A DNA stretch of 64,000 nucleotides. It comes from Chryseobacterium camelliae (GTDB taxonomy: Bacteria; Bacteroidota; Bacteroidia; Flavobacteriales; Weeksellaceae). Location: positions 186,001 to 250,000 of the forward strand of contig NZ_JAUTAL010000001.1 in assembly GCF_030818575.1 (NCBI RefSeq), given 5' to 3'. Both the position numbers and the translations under genes were made by a program. The notes under the pieces are model-generated. The model ran no database searches. It saw only the letters and a list, made by a program, of their open reading frames with translations, and was not told where the DNA came from. Position 1 is the stretch's first letter. Each line of letters starts with the position of its first letter. This document shows, piece after piece, positions 16,327 through 24,044 of the stretch.

Positions 16327-17148
16327 ATGGGGAACACAAAAAATAAACACATGAAAAAAGCATTTTCTGATGAAGATTTAATTAAAAATCTTAGTTTATA
16401 CTACCTGAACAGGCATCTGAAGAAGAAGCCGATAGAGAAATACCACCGTGCTATAGATGAGTCATCCCTGCATGACAGGGAGAAGTACAGGAAAAAATCT
16501 GAAATTTTGCTGCTGAATGCGTTTATGCATCATTTTCCCAGAGTACAGTTTGAGGATCTTACCTGCGAAAGCCCGGACTTCATTGCCACGCTGGACGACA
16601 AGAAAATCGGAATTGAACTTACGGAAGTGATCAACCATTTGGAAATGAAAAAAATGGAGAGCAGCCTTAATAAAATATTCCGTCAGGCAGAAATATTATT
16701 GGAACAGGAAAACACTACGAAATATCGTGGTGTTTATTTTTTAGAGTTTCAGCCCAATCTTAAATTCCACAACCCCGAAGATCAGCAGGAAATTATTCTG
16801 TCCATTTATAAAAGTATCCGTAGGAACAGGCCTACGGGGCATGTCAGGAACATCAGGAAATCCTTTCATCGCCGGAATGTCTTCATTACCCATGAATATA
16901 ATATGAACCTTTTCGACGAGTTATGCTCTGCGAAAATCATGGAACTGATAGAAAAGAAAAACGAAAAATTCCCTTATTATGACTCTTCTGTGGATGAATG
17001 CTGGCTTGTGATCGTCTCAGATATGAACTCTCTGGCATCCAGGTACACTTTTATCCGGGATAAAGAGCAGCTCAGGGAAGTCCGAAGCCCGTTCCATAAA
17101 ATATTCCACCTTGAAAATCTTTGCGGCAACCTTACGAATATCAAATAA
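16327..17148 (+). CDS. Hypothetical protein with a possible PDDEXK-like core
   Basis: I do not recognise a named family. The product has about 273 residues, is Lys/Arg-rich and lacks signal or membrane segments. At about residues 75-90 it reads SPDFIATLDDKKIGIELTEV, a D-(x)n-E-x-T pattern preceded by PD, close to the core of restriction-endonuclease-like folds, though the final Lys is replaced by Thr. The frame is open from a TTG at 16282, close to a weak TACCTTTA element (16262-16269). ATG starts at 16327 and 16351 are both possible, and I use 16327. It stands alone between convergent and divergent neighbours and could be an accessory DNA-processing gene. Confidence 0.6.
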   Translation: MGNTKNKHMKKAFSDEDLIKNLSLYYLNRHLKKKPIEKYHRAIDESSLHDREKYRKKSEILLLNAFMHHFPRVQFEDLTCESPDFIATLDDKKIGIELTEVINHLEMKKMESSLNKIFRQAEILLEQENTTKYRGVYFLEFQPNLKFHNPEDQQEIILSIYKSIRRNRPTGHVRNIRKSFHRRNVFITHEYNMNLFDELCSAKIMELIEKKNEKFPYYDSSVDECWLVIVSDMNSLASRYTFIRDKEQLREVRSPFHKIFHLENLCGNLTNIK

Positions 17149-17207
17149 CTTCCGGGTCTTAGTAAGAGCAGGTGATTCAGGAGTTCTTTCCCGCTTTCCG
17201 CACTCGA

Positions 17208-17256
17208 CATTTTCTGTTTCGGGCGGCGGCTTTGCCGCCGCCCGAAACAGAAAATG
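17208..17256. repeat. Perfect 23-bp inverted repeat, very GC-rich
   Basis: The arms at 17208-17230 and 17234-17256 are perfectly complementary around a TTT loop, with a core of GGGCGGCGGC. The T and A runs lie inside the stem, so neither strand has the usual T tract after the stem. It lies 60 bp after the stop at 17148 and may be a terminator or an extragenic palindromic element. Confidence 0.8.
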
Positions 17257-17342
17257 AGCTCAGACAAATGCTCCAATCGGGGCTAGGATTAGGGGGATGA
17301 GAGATTTACCGGCATAAATTCATAAATAGCCGGTTTAATGCT

Positions 17343-17350
17343 TAACTTTG
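17343..17350 (+). promoter_or_regulatory. -7 element TAACTTTG of the DUF1572 gene
   Basis: A perfect TAnnTTTG match. The predicted transcript start near 17356 leaves about 10 bases before the ATG at 17366 and excludes the TTG at 17348 as a start. Confidence 0.55.
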
Positions 17351-17365
17351 ATCAAAACAAATGTT

Positions 17366-17968
17366 ATGAAAGACCTGTTTATCAAACGATTTCAGTATTA
17401 TAAATCACTTGGAGACCGCACCTTAGCACAGCTTTCGGAAGAGCAGATGTTCTGGCAGTATAATGAAGAAAGCAATTCGATTGCAGTAATCGTAAAGCAC
17501 ATTGCCGGAAACATGCTTTCCAGATGGACCAATTTTTTAATGGAAGATGGAGAAAAAGACTGGCGCAAGCGGGATGAAGAGTTTTTCAATTCTTTTAAGA
17601 CCAAAAGTGAAGTTCTGGAGTTTTGGGAAATAGGCTGGGATTGTCTCTTTGGTGCGCTGGATCAGATCAATGATGAAAATCTTCATGCGATCATTTATAT
17701 ACGGAGCGAGGCACATTCTGTCTTGGATGCAGTTCTGCGCCAGCTTGCACATTATCCGTACCATATCGGTCAGATCATCTATATCGCTAAGATGCTGAAG
17801 AATGAAGACTGGAATACGCTTTCTGTAGCCCGCAATAAATCTCAGGAATTCAATACGGAAATGAAAAGCAGATTTTCCAGTGATCCGTTGTCTGAAAACT
17901 CATCTCCGGTCTGCTATCAGAATAGCCCCGAAGTAAGGGATGATTTCCAGGACGAAGCATACCATTAA
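17366..17968 (+). CDS. DUF1572 (DinB-like four-helix) family protein
   Basis: This cytoplasmic protein of about 200 residues belongs to the DUF1572 branch of the DinB/YfiT metal-binding four-helix-bundle superfamily. Family features are the segments LSEEQMFWQYNEESNSIAVI, VKHIAGNMLSRWTNFL and LRQLAHYPYHIGQIIYIAK. The three histidines that would coordinate a metal are in VKHIAGN, QLAHYP and YHIGQI. Members are proposed thiol- or nucleophile-dependent transferases, but the substrate of this branch is unknown. The start at ATG 17366 is fixed by the -7 element just upstream. The last 30 residues are low-complexity and polar. Confidence 0.85.
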   Translation: MKDLFIKRFQYYKSLGDRTLAQLSEEQMFWQYNEESNSIAVIVKHIAGNMLSRWTNFLMEDGEKDWRKRDEEFFNSFKTKSEVLEFWEIGWDCLFGALDQINDENLHAIIYIRSEAHSVLDAVLRQLAHYPYHIGQIIYIAKMLKNEDWNTLSVARNKSQEFNTEMKSRFSSDPLSENSSPVCYQNSPEVRDDFQDEAYH

Positions 17969-18063
17969 CCTGAAATAACTTAAGCTGCTTAAGGTACTGA
18001 CAGATAAATGCCTTGTATAATAATCCATAGAAGGTATCAATAGACTATTCACTTTAAAAGTAT

Positions 18064-18071
18064 TATCTTTG
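18064..18071 (+). promoter_or_regulatory. -7 element TATCTTTG of mtaB
   Basis: The same octamer that precedes rnpB and the tRNA-Lys cluster in this window. The predicted start near 18077 gives a leader of about 19 bases to the ATG at 18096. Confidence 0.65.
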
Positions 18072-18095
18072 CACCCTAAAAATCAGGAGTTATCC

Positions 18096-19442
18096 ATGTC
18101 TACTTTTCACAGAACTGCCGCATACCATACCTTAGGCTGCAAATTAAACTTTGCAGAAACATCTACTATTGCCCGTCAGCTGACGGATGCCGGATATGAT
18201 AAGGTAAGTTTTGATGAAAAAGCAGATGTATATGTGATCAATACCTGTTCGGTAACTGAAAATGCAGACCGCGAATGTAAGCTTCATGTGAAAAGAGCCA
18301 TGAAAGCAAATCCTGAAGGACTGGTTGTGATTGTGGGATGCTATGCACAACTGAAGCCTGAAGAAATTTCACAGATTACCGGCGTAGACCTTGTTTTAGG
18401 AGCGAAAGAAAAATTCAATATCCTCAGTTATCTGGACGACCTGGAAAAGTCTGAAAGCAATGGCACCATACACTCATGTGAGATTGAAGAAACAGATTTC
18501 TTCATCGGGAGTTATTCTATTGGTGACCGGACCAGGGCTTTCCTGAAAGTCCAGGACGGATGTGACTATAAATGTACGTATTGTACCATTCCATTGGCCA
18601 GAGGAATTTCACGTTCAGATACCATCGAAAATGTGCTGAATAATGCACGGGAAATTGCTGCAAGGGATATTAAGGAAATTGTTCTTACTGGTGTAAATAT
18701 CGGGGATTACGGCAAAGGGGAATTCGGGAATAAAAGGCATGAGCATACCTTTCTTGACCTTATTTCCGAGCTTGACCAGGTGACTGGAATAGAAAGAATA
18801 CGGATTTCATCTATCGAACCCAACCTTCTGAAGGATGAAAGCATCGAGTTGGTATCCAGAAGCAAAAGCTTTGTACCACATTTCCACATTCCGTTGCAGT
18901 CAGGAAGCGATGACCTGCTTAAAAAAATGAAGCGCCGCTACCTTACCGGTTTGTATCGCAACAGGGTAAATAAAATCCGTGAAGTGATGCCTCATGCCGC
19001 TATTGGAGTTGACGTGATTGTAGGCTTCCCAGGGGAAACTGAAGAACGCTTTATGGAAACCTATAATTTCCTGAATGAACTGCCTATTACCTACCTTCAT
19101 GTATTTACCTATTCTGAAAGGGAAAATACAGAAGCTGCAGGGATGGAAGGTGTAGTGCCTGTGTCTGAAAGGAAGAAAAGGAACAAAATGCTCAGAATTT
19201 TATCTGAAAAGAAAAAAATGGCCTTCTATCAGGACCAGCTTGGGAAAACTTTGCCTGTCCTTTGGGAGCATGAAAACAAAGACGGTAAGATGTTTGGCTT
19301 TACGGAAAATTATGTGCGGGTTCAGAAAGACTTTGATCCTTCTTCTGTCAATCAGATCGAGTTTCTGAAACTGGAAAAAATAGAGGCGGATGGTACCGTA
19401 TCCGTCATGAGTTCTTTTGAAACCTTTCTTGAAAAAATATAA
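18096..19442 (+). CDS. mtaB: tRNA t6A37 methylthiotransferase MtaB
   Basis: MtaB converts N6-threonylcarbamoyladenosine at position 37 of ANN-decoding tRNAs to its 2-methylthio form, using radical SAM chemistry and two 4Fe-4S clusters. The protein of about 448 residues has the N-terminal MTTase domain with its three cluster cysteines (TLGCKLN, INTCSVTENAD, VGCYAQ), then the radical SAM motif CDYKCTYC, and a C-terminal TRAM-type region after GFTENYVRVQ. The order and spacing match the MtaB rather than the MiaB branch (LGCKLN, AYHT start). The TTG at 18069 overlaps the -7 element, so the ATG at 18096 is the start. Confidence 0.92.
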   Translation: MSTFHRTAAYHTLGCKLNFAETSTIARQLTDAGYDKVSFDEKADVYVINTCSVTENADRECKLHVKRAMKANPEGLVVIVGCYAQLKPEEISQITGVDLVLGAKEKFNILSYLDDLEKSESNGTIHSCEIEETDFFIGSYSIGDRTRAFLKVQDGCDYKCTYCTIPLARGISRSDTIENVLNNAREIAARDIKEIVLTGVNIGDYGKGEFGNKRHEHTFLDLISELDQVTGIERIRISSIEPNLLKDESIELVSRSKSFVPHFHIPLQSGSDDLLKKMKRRYLTGLYRNRVNKIREVMPHAAIGVDVIVGFPGETEERFMETYNFLNELPITYLHVFTYSERENTEAAGMEGVVPVSERKKRNKMLRILSEKKKMAFYQDQLGKTLPVLWEHENKDGKMFGFTENYVRVQKDFDPSSVNQIEFLKLEKIEADGTVSVMSSFETFLEKI

Positions 19443-19771
19443 CGAGATCGAACCTGTTTTCAGATTCTCTTTCCGGAATTAAAATTTCTTAGTAATTGTA
19501 ATACCATTTATTTACCTTCAGTAAGCTGCTGTAAGGTAAGTGAGTGATTGGCGCGTATTCAATTTCATTTGTTACGGTTCACTTGCTTTTCTGACCCATT
19601 TATTAGTAGTTTTTCATTAATAAATAATTTTCATCCATCACTATCTTCGGAATCAATCTTAAAGCTAAAATTTACATTGCTCGGTAGCCTTATAAAATCG
19701 TTTTGAATAAAAATGACTACCTTTAATAGCACTGAAAAAGATTTTAGCAGTACAATCTGACAGTTAAATAA
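19443..19771. other. Intergenic region without a supported gene
   Basis: About 330 bp of AT-rich sequence. No coding frame, strong hairpin or repeat is seen. A weak promoter-like TACCTTTA lies at 19718-19725, about 47 bp before the DUF3861 start, with TTTTG at 19701-19705. Confidence 0.5.
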
Positions 19772-20062
19772 ATGGAAAAACGAAACAATACCTACCATCT
19801 TGATCTTAAAGAGATTTCCCTGAAAGATGGATCTACAGGCAGCAAAACATTATCACTCGAATTCAAAAACCATGATGACCTTTTTCATATTTTTGAATTG
19901 ATCAGGAATAAAAATATATTCGATAATGAGCAAACGGCCAACGAATTTGCTTTAGGACTCAAGCTTTTTACGGAAGTCATGATAACCCATAAAGATCTTC
20001 CCATATTTGAAGAATTAAAACCTGCCATCGGATCTTTTATGAAAAAACTTAAAAGCCTGTAA
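19772..20062 (+). CDS. DUF3861 family protein
   Basis: This 96-residue soluble protein fits the DUF3861 family. It has an N-terminal beta segment (YHLDLKEISLKDG), the signature NHDDLFHIFELIRN, then FALGLKLFTEVMITHKDLPIFEEL and a final helix ending in FMKKLKSL. The family is widespread, small and of unknown function. No signal peptide or membrane segment is present. It stands about 120 bp before the glutamate-synthase-like gene on the same strand, which leaves room for a separate promoter. Start: the ATG at 19772. Confidence 0.8.
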   Translation: MEKRNNTYHLDLKEISLKDGSTGSKTLSLEFKNHDDLFHIFELIRNKNIFDNEQTANEFALGLKLFTEVMITHKDLPIFEELKPAIGSFMKKLKSL

Positions 20063-20181
20063 TCCGAAAAATGGCCAGATTTATGAAATACCTTTTCTGT
20101 GTACCATTATTTTGATATTAATGATCATGAGAATGTGGTAGGCAATTTGTAGCAATCTTAAAAAATAAAAATCCAAGTGAT

Positions 20182-21699
20182 ATGAGAGACAAATTTTTGT
20201 TGTGGGGAGCAGTTATTGTAGCCGTTGCATGGGCTGTTGCATTCTTAATCAGAGCAGATTGGTGGATTCCTTTCTTTCTCACTATTATTTATGCAATTGG
20301 CGTGTATAATGTAACCCAGACCAAACATGCTATTCTAAGGAACTTTCCTGTTCTGGGATATTTCAGATATTTTTTTGAAAGTATTTCTCCTGAAATGCAG
20401 CAGTATTTTATTGAGAGGGAGACAGACGGGAAACCCTTTCCCAGGAACCAGCGTTCTGCAGTATACCGGCGGGCAAAAAATCTGGGCGATACTGTGCCTT
20501 TTGGAACCCAACTGGAAGTGAACCACAGAAAATATGAAGGTATTAAGCATTCCATCTATGCTAAAATGCCTTCTGAAGAGCTTCCCAGGGTATGGGTAGG
20601 AGGAGAGCAGTGTACACAGCCTTATCATGCTTCTTTATTAAATATTTCAGCAATGAGCTTTGGGGCTTTAAGCGACCGTGCACAGATTGCATTGAACCGG
20701 GGCGCCAAAAAAGGAAATTTTTATCATAATACGGGTGAAGGAGGAATTTCACCTTACCATCTGGAAGGAGGCGATCTCTGCTGGCAGATCGGAACAGGAT
20801 ATTTCGGATGCAGGGATGATGAAGGAAAATTCAATCCGGAACTGTTTAAAAAATATTCAACGCTTCCCAGTGTTAAAATGATTGAGATCAAATTATCCCA
20901 GGGAGCCAAACCTGGCCACGGAGGTGTTTTGCCGGGAGTTAAAAATACTCCGGAAATTGCTAAGATCCGTCATGTAACCCCAGGGATTACCGTACTTTCT
21001 CCTCCCGCTCATTCCGCTTTTTCCGATGCCGCTGGCTTACTAAGGTTTGTACAGCACCTGAGAGACCTTTCCGGAGGCAAACCGGTGGGGTTCAAACTTT
21101 GTATAGGAGATACCAGGGAGTTTGAAGATATCTGCGTTCAGATGAATGTCTTGAAAATTTATCCGGATTTTATTACTATTGATGGCGCTGAAGGAGGAAC
21201 AGGTGCGGCTCCTCCTGAATTTTCGGATGGGGTGGGAATGCCTTTGGAACCGGCATTGATTTATGTAAACAAAATTCTCAATCGCTACAACGTCAGGAAA
21301 AAACTCAGAGTAATCGCCAGCGGAAAAGTGTTAACCAGCCTTGATATTTTAAGAGCTGTTGCCATGGGAGCGGATATGTGTAACAATGCGAGAGGCTTTA
21401 TGTTTTCATTAGGCTGCATTCAGGCATTGCGCTGTAATAATAATAAATGCCCTACAGGAGTAGCTACCCAGGATAAAATGCTCGTTAAGGGGCTTGATGT
21501 GACTGATAAAAGTGAAAGGGTATACCATTTCCATAAGAATACCCTTCATACATGTAATGAACTCATTGCTGCGGCAGGAAGAAGTTCATATGAGGAAGTG
21601 GATGCAAGTATGTTTATGAGGGGAGATGAATTTGATCACCTTTCTGATCTCTTTTTCCCTGATGTATTAGGAAGTGTAAGGCAGCACGCAAAATACTAA
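20182..21699 (+). CDS. FMN-binding glutamate synthase family protein, membrane-anchored
   Basis: This 505-residue protein is related to the synthase domain of the glutamate synthase large subunit but lacks the amidotransferase domain. Two hydrophobic helices at about residues 5-45 (FLLWGAVIVAVAWAVAFLI, then WWIPFFLTIIYAIGVYNV) anchor it to the membrane. The FMN/oxoglutarate barrel shows GEGGISPYHLEGGD, KPGHGGVLPG and DGAEGGTGAAPPEF. A cysteine cluster (LRCNNNKCPTGVATQ) corresponds to the 3Fe-4S site of GltS, though with fewer cysteines. Without the glutaminase part it cannot use glutamine by itself. The physiological substrate of this family is not settled. A bidirectional terminator follows. 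Confidence 0.88.
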   Translation: MRDKFLLWGAVIVAVAWAVAFLIRADWWIPFFLTIIYAIGVYNVTQTKHAILRNFPVLGYFRYFFESISPEMQQYFIERETDGKPFPRNQRSAVYRRAKNLGDTVPFGTQLEVNHRKYEGIKHSIYAKMPSEELPRVWVGGEQCTQPYHASLLNISAMSFGALSDRAQIALNRGAKKGNFYHNTGEGGISPYHLEGGDLCWQIGTGYFGCRDDEGKFNPELFKKYSTLPSVKMIEIKLSQGAKPGHGGVLPGVKNTPEIAKIRHVTPGITVLSPPAHSAFSDAAGLLRFVQHLRDLSGGKPVGFKLCIGDTREFEDICVQMNVLKIYPDFITIDGAEGGTGAAPPEFSDGVGMPLEPALIYVNKILNRYNVRKKLRVIASGKVLTSLDILRAVAMGADMCNNARGFMFSLGCIQALRCNNNKCPTGVATQDKMLVKGLDVTDKSERVYHFHKNTLHTCNELIAAAGRSSYEEVDASMFMRGDEFDHLSDLFFPDVLGSVRQHAKY

Positions 21700-21701
21700 A
21701 T

Positions 21702-21741
21702 AAAAAAATCGCTTCAGAATTCCTGAAGCGATTTTTTATTT
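21702..21741. terminator. Bidirectional terminator between convergent genes
   Basis: A stem AAAATCGCTTCAG/CTGAAGCGATTTT with a 5-base loop has T runs on both strands. It serves the genes ending at 21699 (plus) and 21743 (minus). Confidence 0.9.
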
Positions 21742-21742
21742 T

Positions 21743-22492
21743 TTATTGGTTACTTGCCGGTCTTGGAGTAACAGCATTGTACAGCTGGAAATTAAACACA
21801 AAACATCTGTTCTGAAGTGATGTGCCTACATAATTATAATGCAAATCCCTGCCGAAAGCAGCTTTGGAAGGAACGATGATTACACCCTGAAGGTTGTATC
21901 CGTCGCTATCCGGTTTATTGTCAAAGGACTGAAAATATTTAAGTCCTTCCTGAAATCCTTCTATTTCATAATAGCTTCTCTGTTTGGCCGCATCAGAAGT
22001 AGCATTTTCTAAAATAATATTTTTCACATAGTAAAATAGCGGATCTGTCACTGGAGAACCCTGTCCGTCAATGGTATTGATCAGTGTTCCGGAATAAGAA
22101 TTGTTAAAGGCAACATTTCCATCCGTATCTGTAGCAAGATAGTAGTTCCCTCTGATCATTGTCCTGATCATTGTATCGGTTCCAATGGTTTTTCCTGCAG
22201 TAGGTTGTGCTCCGGCCCTGATGATGTAGATTACTCCTGAAGGAAGTTTTACGGGGTTGAGCTCAGAAAGCTTCTTGTAATTATCATCGCTGGCATCCGT
22301 ACTGCTGAAGGCTTTTATATTTCCTTGGGTGTCCAGATAATTGTCATCCATAAACTTCTGGATGGCCTGCTCATCATATGAGTTTCTGACTGATACGTCT
22401 TCCGGCTCCACAAAAGTTTCGGCTTCATCATCCTTTTTACAGGCAGAGAAACACAAAGATCCTGCAAGGATATATAAAAATATTTTTTTCAT
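21743..22492 (-). CDS. FKBP-like lipoprotein
   Basis: The 249-residue product starts with a lipoprotein signal peptide ending in CFSAC (Cys18), followed by KKDDEAE. The mature part resembles the FKBP-type lipoproteins of Bacteroidota (GldI-like). It has an N-terminal helix (YDEQAIQKFMDDNYLD), a segment LPSGVIYIIRAG that matches the start of the FKBP domain, a GNYYLATDTDG strand, and a long insert. It would sit on the periplasmic face of the inner or outer membrane as a folding helper. Typical catalytic aromatic residues are not all evident, so isomerase activity is uncertain. It shares a bidirectional terminator with the convergent glutamate-synthase-like gene. Confidence 0.65.
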   Translation of the reverse strand: MKKIFLYILAGSLCFSACKKDDEAETFVEPEDVSVRNSYDEQAIQKFMDDNYLDTQGNIKAFSSTDASDDNYKKLSELNPVKLPSGVIYIIRAGAQPTAGKTIGTDTMIRTMIRGNYYLATDTDGNVAFNNSYSGTLINTIDGQGSPVTDPLFYYVKNIILENATSDAAKQRSYYEIEGFQEGLKYFQSFDNKPDSDGYNLQGVIIVPSKAAFGRDLHYNYVGTSLQNRCFVFNFQLYNAVTPRPASNQ

Positions 22493-22546
22493 TTCAAAAA
22501 CTTTAATTACTTTACAAATAATATAACGGCAAAAGTATAAAAAAAT

Positions 22547-22984
22547 ATGAGAATAGATAAATTTTTATGGAGTATTCGCTTTTATAAAACGAGAACAGTT
22601 TCTGCTGAGGAAATCAAAAAGAACAGGGTTTCTATTGGTGATTCTGTAGTGAAATCATCTAAAGAGGTAAAAGAAGGAGATGTTATCAAAGTTCGTAAAA
22701 ACCAGATCGATTATAAGATTAAAGTATTGCAGATCCCTAAAAGCAGGATAGGGGCCAAGCTGGTACCGCTTCATATCAAGGATGTAACGGATAAGGAACA
22801 ATATGAACTCCTGAAATTGCGAAAAGCTTCCCAGGATTATTACAGAATAAAAGGGGAAGGGAGGCCAACCAAAAAAGACCGTAGGGAAATGGATGAATAT
22901 GTAGGAAATGATATTGCATCTGATTTTACCGACTGGGATGACTTTTTTGGTGAAGGCGGTGAAGAAGACGAAGCCGAGGCATAA
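22547..22984 (+). CDS. S4-domain RNA-binding protein, Hsp15-like
   Basis: This 145-residue protein has an N-terminal S4 RNA-binding domain (MRIDKFLWSIRFYKTRT, VSIGDSVVKSSKEVKEGD) like Hsp15/RqcP, which binds stalled 50S ribosomal subunits carrying nascent chains. The middle part is basic (KGEGRPTKKDRREMDEY) and the C-terminus is acidic (FFGEGGEEDEAEA), a layout seen in flavobacterial members. It is convergent with aroK, and only 4 bp separate the two stop codons. The start is the ATG at 22547. Its upstream region is shared with the divergent FKBP-like lipoprotein gene. Confidence 0.85.
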   Translation: MRIDKFLWSIRFYKTRTVSAEEIKKNRVSIGDSVVKSSKEVKEGDVIKVRKNQIDYKIKVLQIPKSRIGAKLVPLHIKDVTDKEQYELLKLRKASQDYYRIKGEGRPTKKDRREMDEYVGNDIASDFTDWDDFFGEGGEEDEAEA

Positions 22985-22985
22985 G

Positions 22986-23005
22986 GCTCTAATGATAGAG
23001 CTTTT
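22986..23005 (+). terminator. Intrinsic terminator of the S4 gene, inside the aroK 3' end
   Basis: A 6-bp stem (GCTCTA/TAGAGC, loop ATGA) followed by TTTTC starts two bases after the stop codon. It lies within the last codons of the convergent aroK. Confidence 0.55.
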
Positions 23006-23504
23006 CTATGATTTCCTCTACAATATCTTCAGGCGATCTGGCATCGGTACTTACGCTGAATTGGGATTTGCTGTAGAATTCATTCCTTTCAAAGAGATGT
23101 TTGGCAATAAATTCAGGCAGGTCCTCATCAGCAATACGGGCAATAAGCGGTCTCTTGTCCTTTTGCTTCAGCAATCTTTCGGATAAAGTGGCAACGGATG
23201 CTTTCAGGAAAATACTTTTTGAATTATGGTTGATAATTTCCATATTGTTATAATATACCGGCGTGCCTCCTCCAAGGCTCAGAATACTATTTTCTTCCGT
23301 AGCCAGAATCTCTTCCAGAATTTCCCTTTCTTGTTTCCTGAAGTAAATTTCGCCCTTCTTTTCAAAGATTTCAGGAACGGCTAATTTGTTCCTTTTTGAA
23401 ATCTCTTTATCGAGGTCAATAAGCCTGAAATCCAGTTTCTCGCTTAATATTTTGGAAATGTGAGATTTGCCGCTTCCCATGTATCCTACAAGTGAAATTA
23501 TCAT
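22989..23504 (-). CDS. aroK: Shikimate kinase
   Basis: AroK phosphorylates shikimate at the 3-hydroxyl with ATP, step five of the chorismate pathway, in the cytoplasm. The 171-residue length is typical. Motifs: Walker A GYMGSGKSHISK at residues 7-18, the shikimate-binding DLDKEI, the Arg-containing FRKQE segment, GGGTPVYY and the lid region KDKRPLIA. The start at ATG 23502-23504 fits. Its upstream region (about 55 bp) is shared with the divergent promoter of the tRNA cluster. The end of the gene forms the terminator hairpin of the convergent S4 gene. Confidence 0.95.
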   Translation of the reverse strand: MIISLVGYMGSGKSHISKILSEKLDFRLIDLDKEISKRNKLAVPEIFEKKGEIYFRKQEREILEEILATEENSILSLGGGTPVYYNNMEIINHNSKSIFLKASVATLSERLLKQKDKRPLIARIADEDLPEFIAKHLFERNEFYSKSQFSVSTDARSPEDIVEEIIEKLYH

Positions 23505-23535
23505 GAATTTTTTTTGAACAAATTTGCAAAAAAGT

Positions 23536-23565
23536 TTTGAGAAATAAAAAAAAGCTATATCTTTG
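23536..23565 (+). promoter_or_regulatory. Promoter of the tRNA cluster (TTTG-N18-TATCTTTG)
   Basis: TTTG at 23536-23539 and TATCTTTG at 23558-23565 are separated by 18 bp, the best complete Bacteroidota-type promoter in the window. The predicted start is near 23571, 50 bp before the first tRNA. Confidence 0.75.
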
Positions 23566-23620
23566 CACCACTTAAAACAAGGGACATTACACTAATGAAA
23601 ACTTGATTAATAAAGTGACC

Positions 23621-23693
23621 GACTCGGTAGCTCAGCTGGTAGAGCAATACACTTTTAATGTATGGGTCCTGGGTTCGAATCCCAGCCGGGTCA
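23621..23693 (+). tRNA. tRNA-Lys (anticodon TTT), first copy
   Basis: A 73-base cloverleaf. The acceptor arms GACTCGG/CCGGGTC, D arm GCTCAGCTGGTAGAGC, anticodon stem ATACA/TGTAT around CTTTTAA (anticodon TTT) and T arm CTGGGTTCGAATCCCAG all pair. CCA is not encoded. It is identical to the copy at 23882. Confidence 0.97.
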
Positions 23694-23728
23694 CAAGCAA
23701 AAAATTACTGGATTTTGTAATTTTATTT

Positions 23729-23811
23729 GCCTGCGTGGTGAAATTGGTAGACACGCCATCTTGAGGGGGTGGTTTCCTAAGGATGTGCTGGTTCGAGTCC
23801 AGTCGCAGGCA
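23729..23811 (+). tRNA. tRNA-Leu (anticodon GAG)
   Basis: An 83-base class II tRNA. The acceptor arms GCCTGCG/CGCAGGC pair, anticodon stem CCATC/GGTGG surrounds TTGAGGG (anticodon GAG), a long variable arm follows, and the T arm is CTGGTTCGAGTCCAG. CCA is not encoded. It reads CUC and CUU. Confidence 0.95.
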
Positions 23812-23881
23812 CTGCAAAAATTTGAATAATTAATATTGAGTAAGTATAAATTATTTTATATTTAACATATTAATTGTGGCC

Positions 23882-23954
23882 GACTCGGTAGCTCAGCTGG
23901 TAGAGCAATACACTTTTAATGTATGGGTCCTGGGTTCGAATCCCAGCCGGGTCA
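23882..23954 (+). tRNA. tRNA-Lys (anticodon TTT), second copy
   Basis: Identical over all 73 bases to the tRNA-Lys at 23621. The last member of the Lys-Leu-Lys cluster, followed by a strong terminator. Confidence 0.97.
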
Positions 23955-24007
23955 CAGTTTACTGAAAAGTAAATTTTTTTCATATTAATATTTTGTGATT
24001 TGGTGTT

Positions 24008-24041
24008 TCAAAGGCTTCCCTCAGGAAGCCTTTGATTTTTT
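24008..24041 (+). terminator. Intrinsic terminator of the tRNA cluster
   Basis: A 12-bp perfect stem (TCAAAGGCTTCC/GGAAGCCTTTGA, 4-base loop) followed by six T, ending 4 bp before the stop of the convergent panC. Confidence 0.9.
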
Positions 24042-24044
24042 ATG

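Noticed and set aside
18069..18095. Upstream TTG start for mtaB
   Set aside because: The TTG is part of the TATCTTTG -7 element.
23632..23817. 61-codon minus-strand frame
   Set aside because: It runs across tRNA-Lys and tRNA-Leu in antisense.
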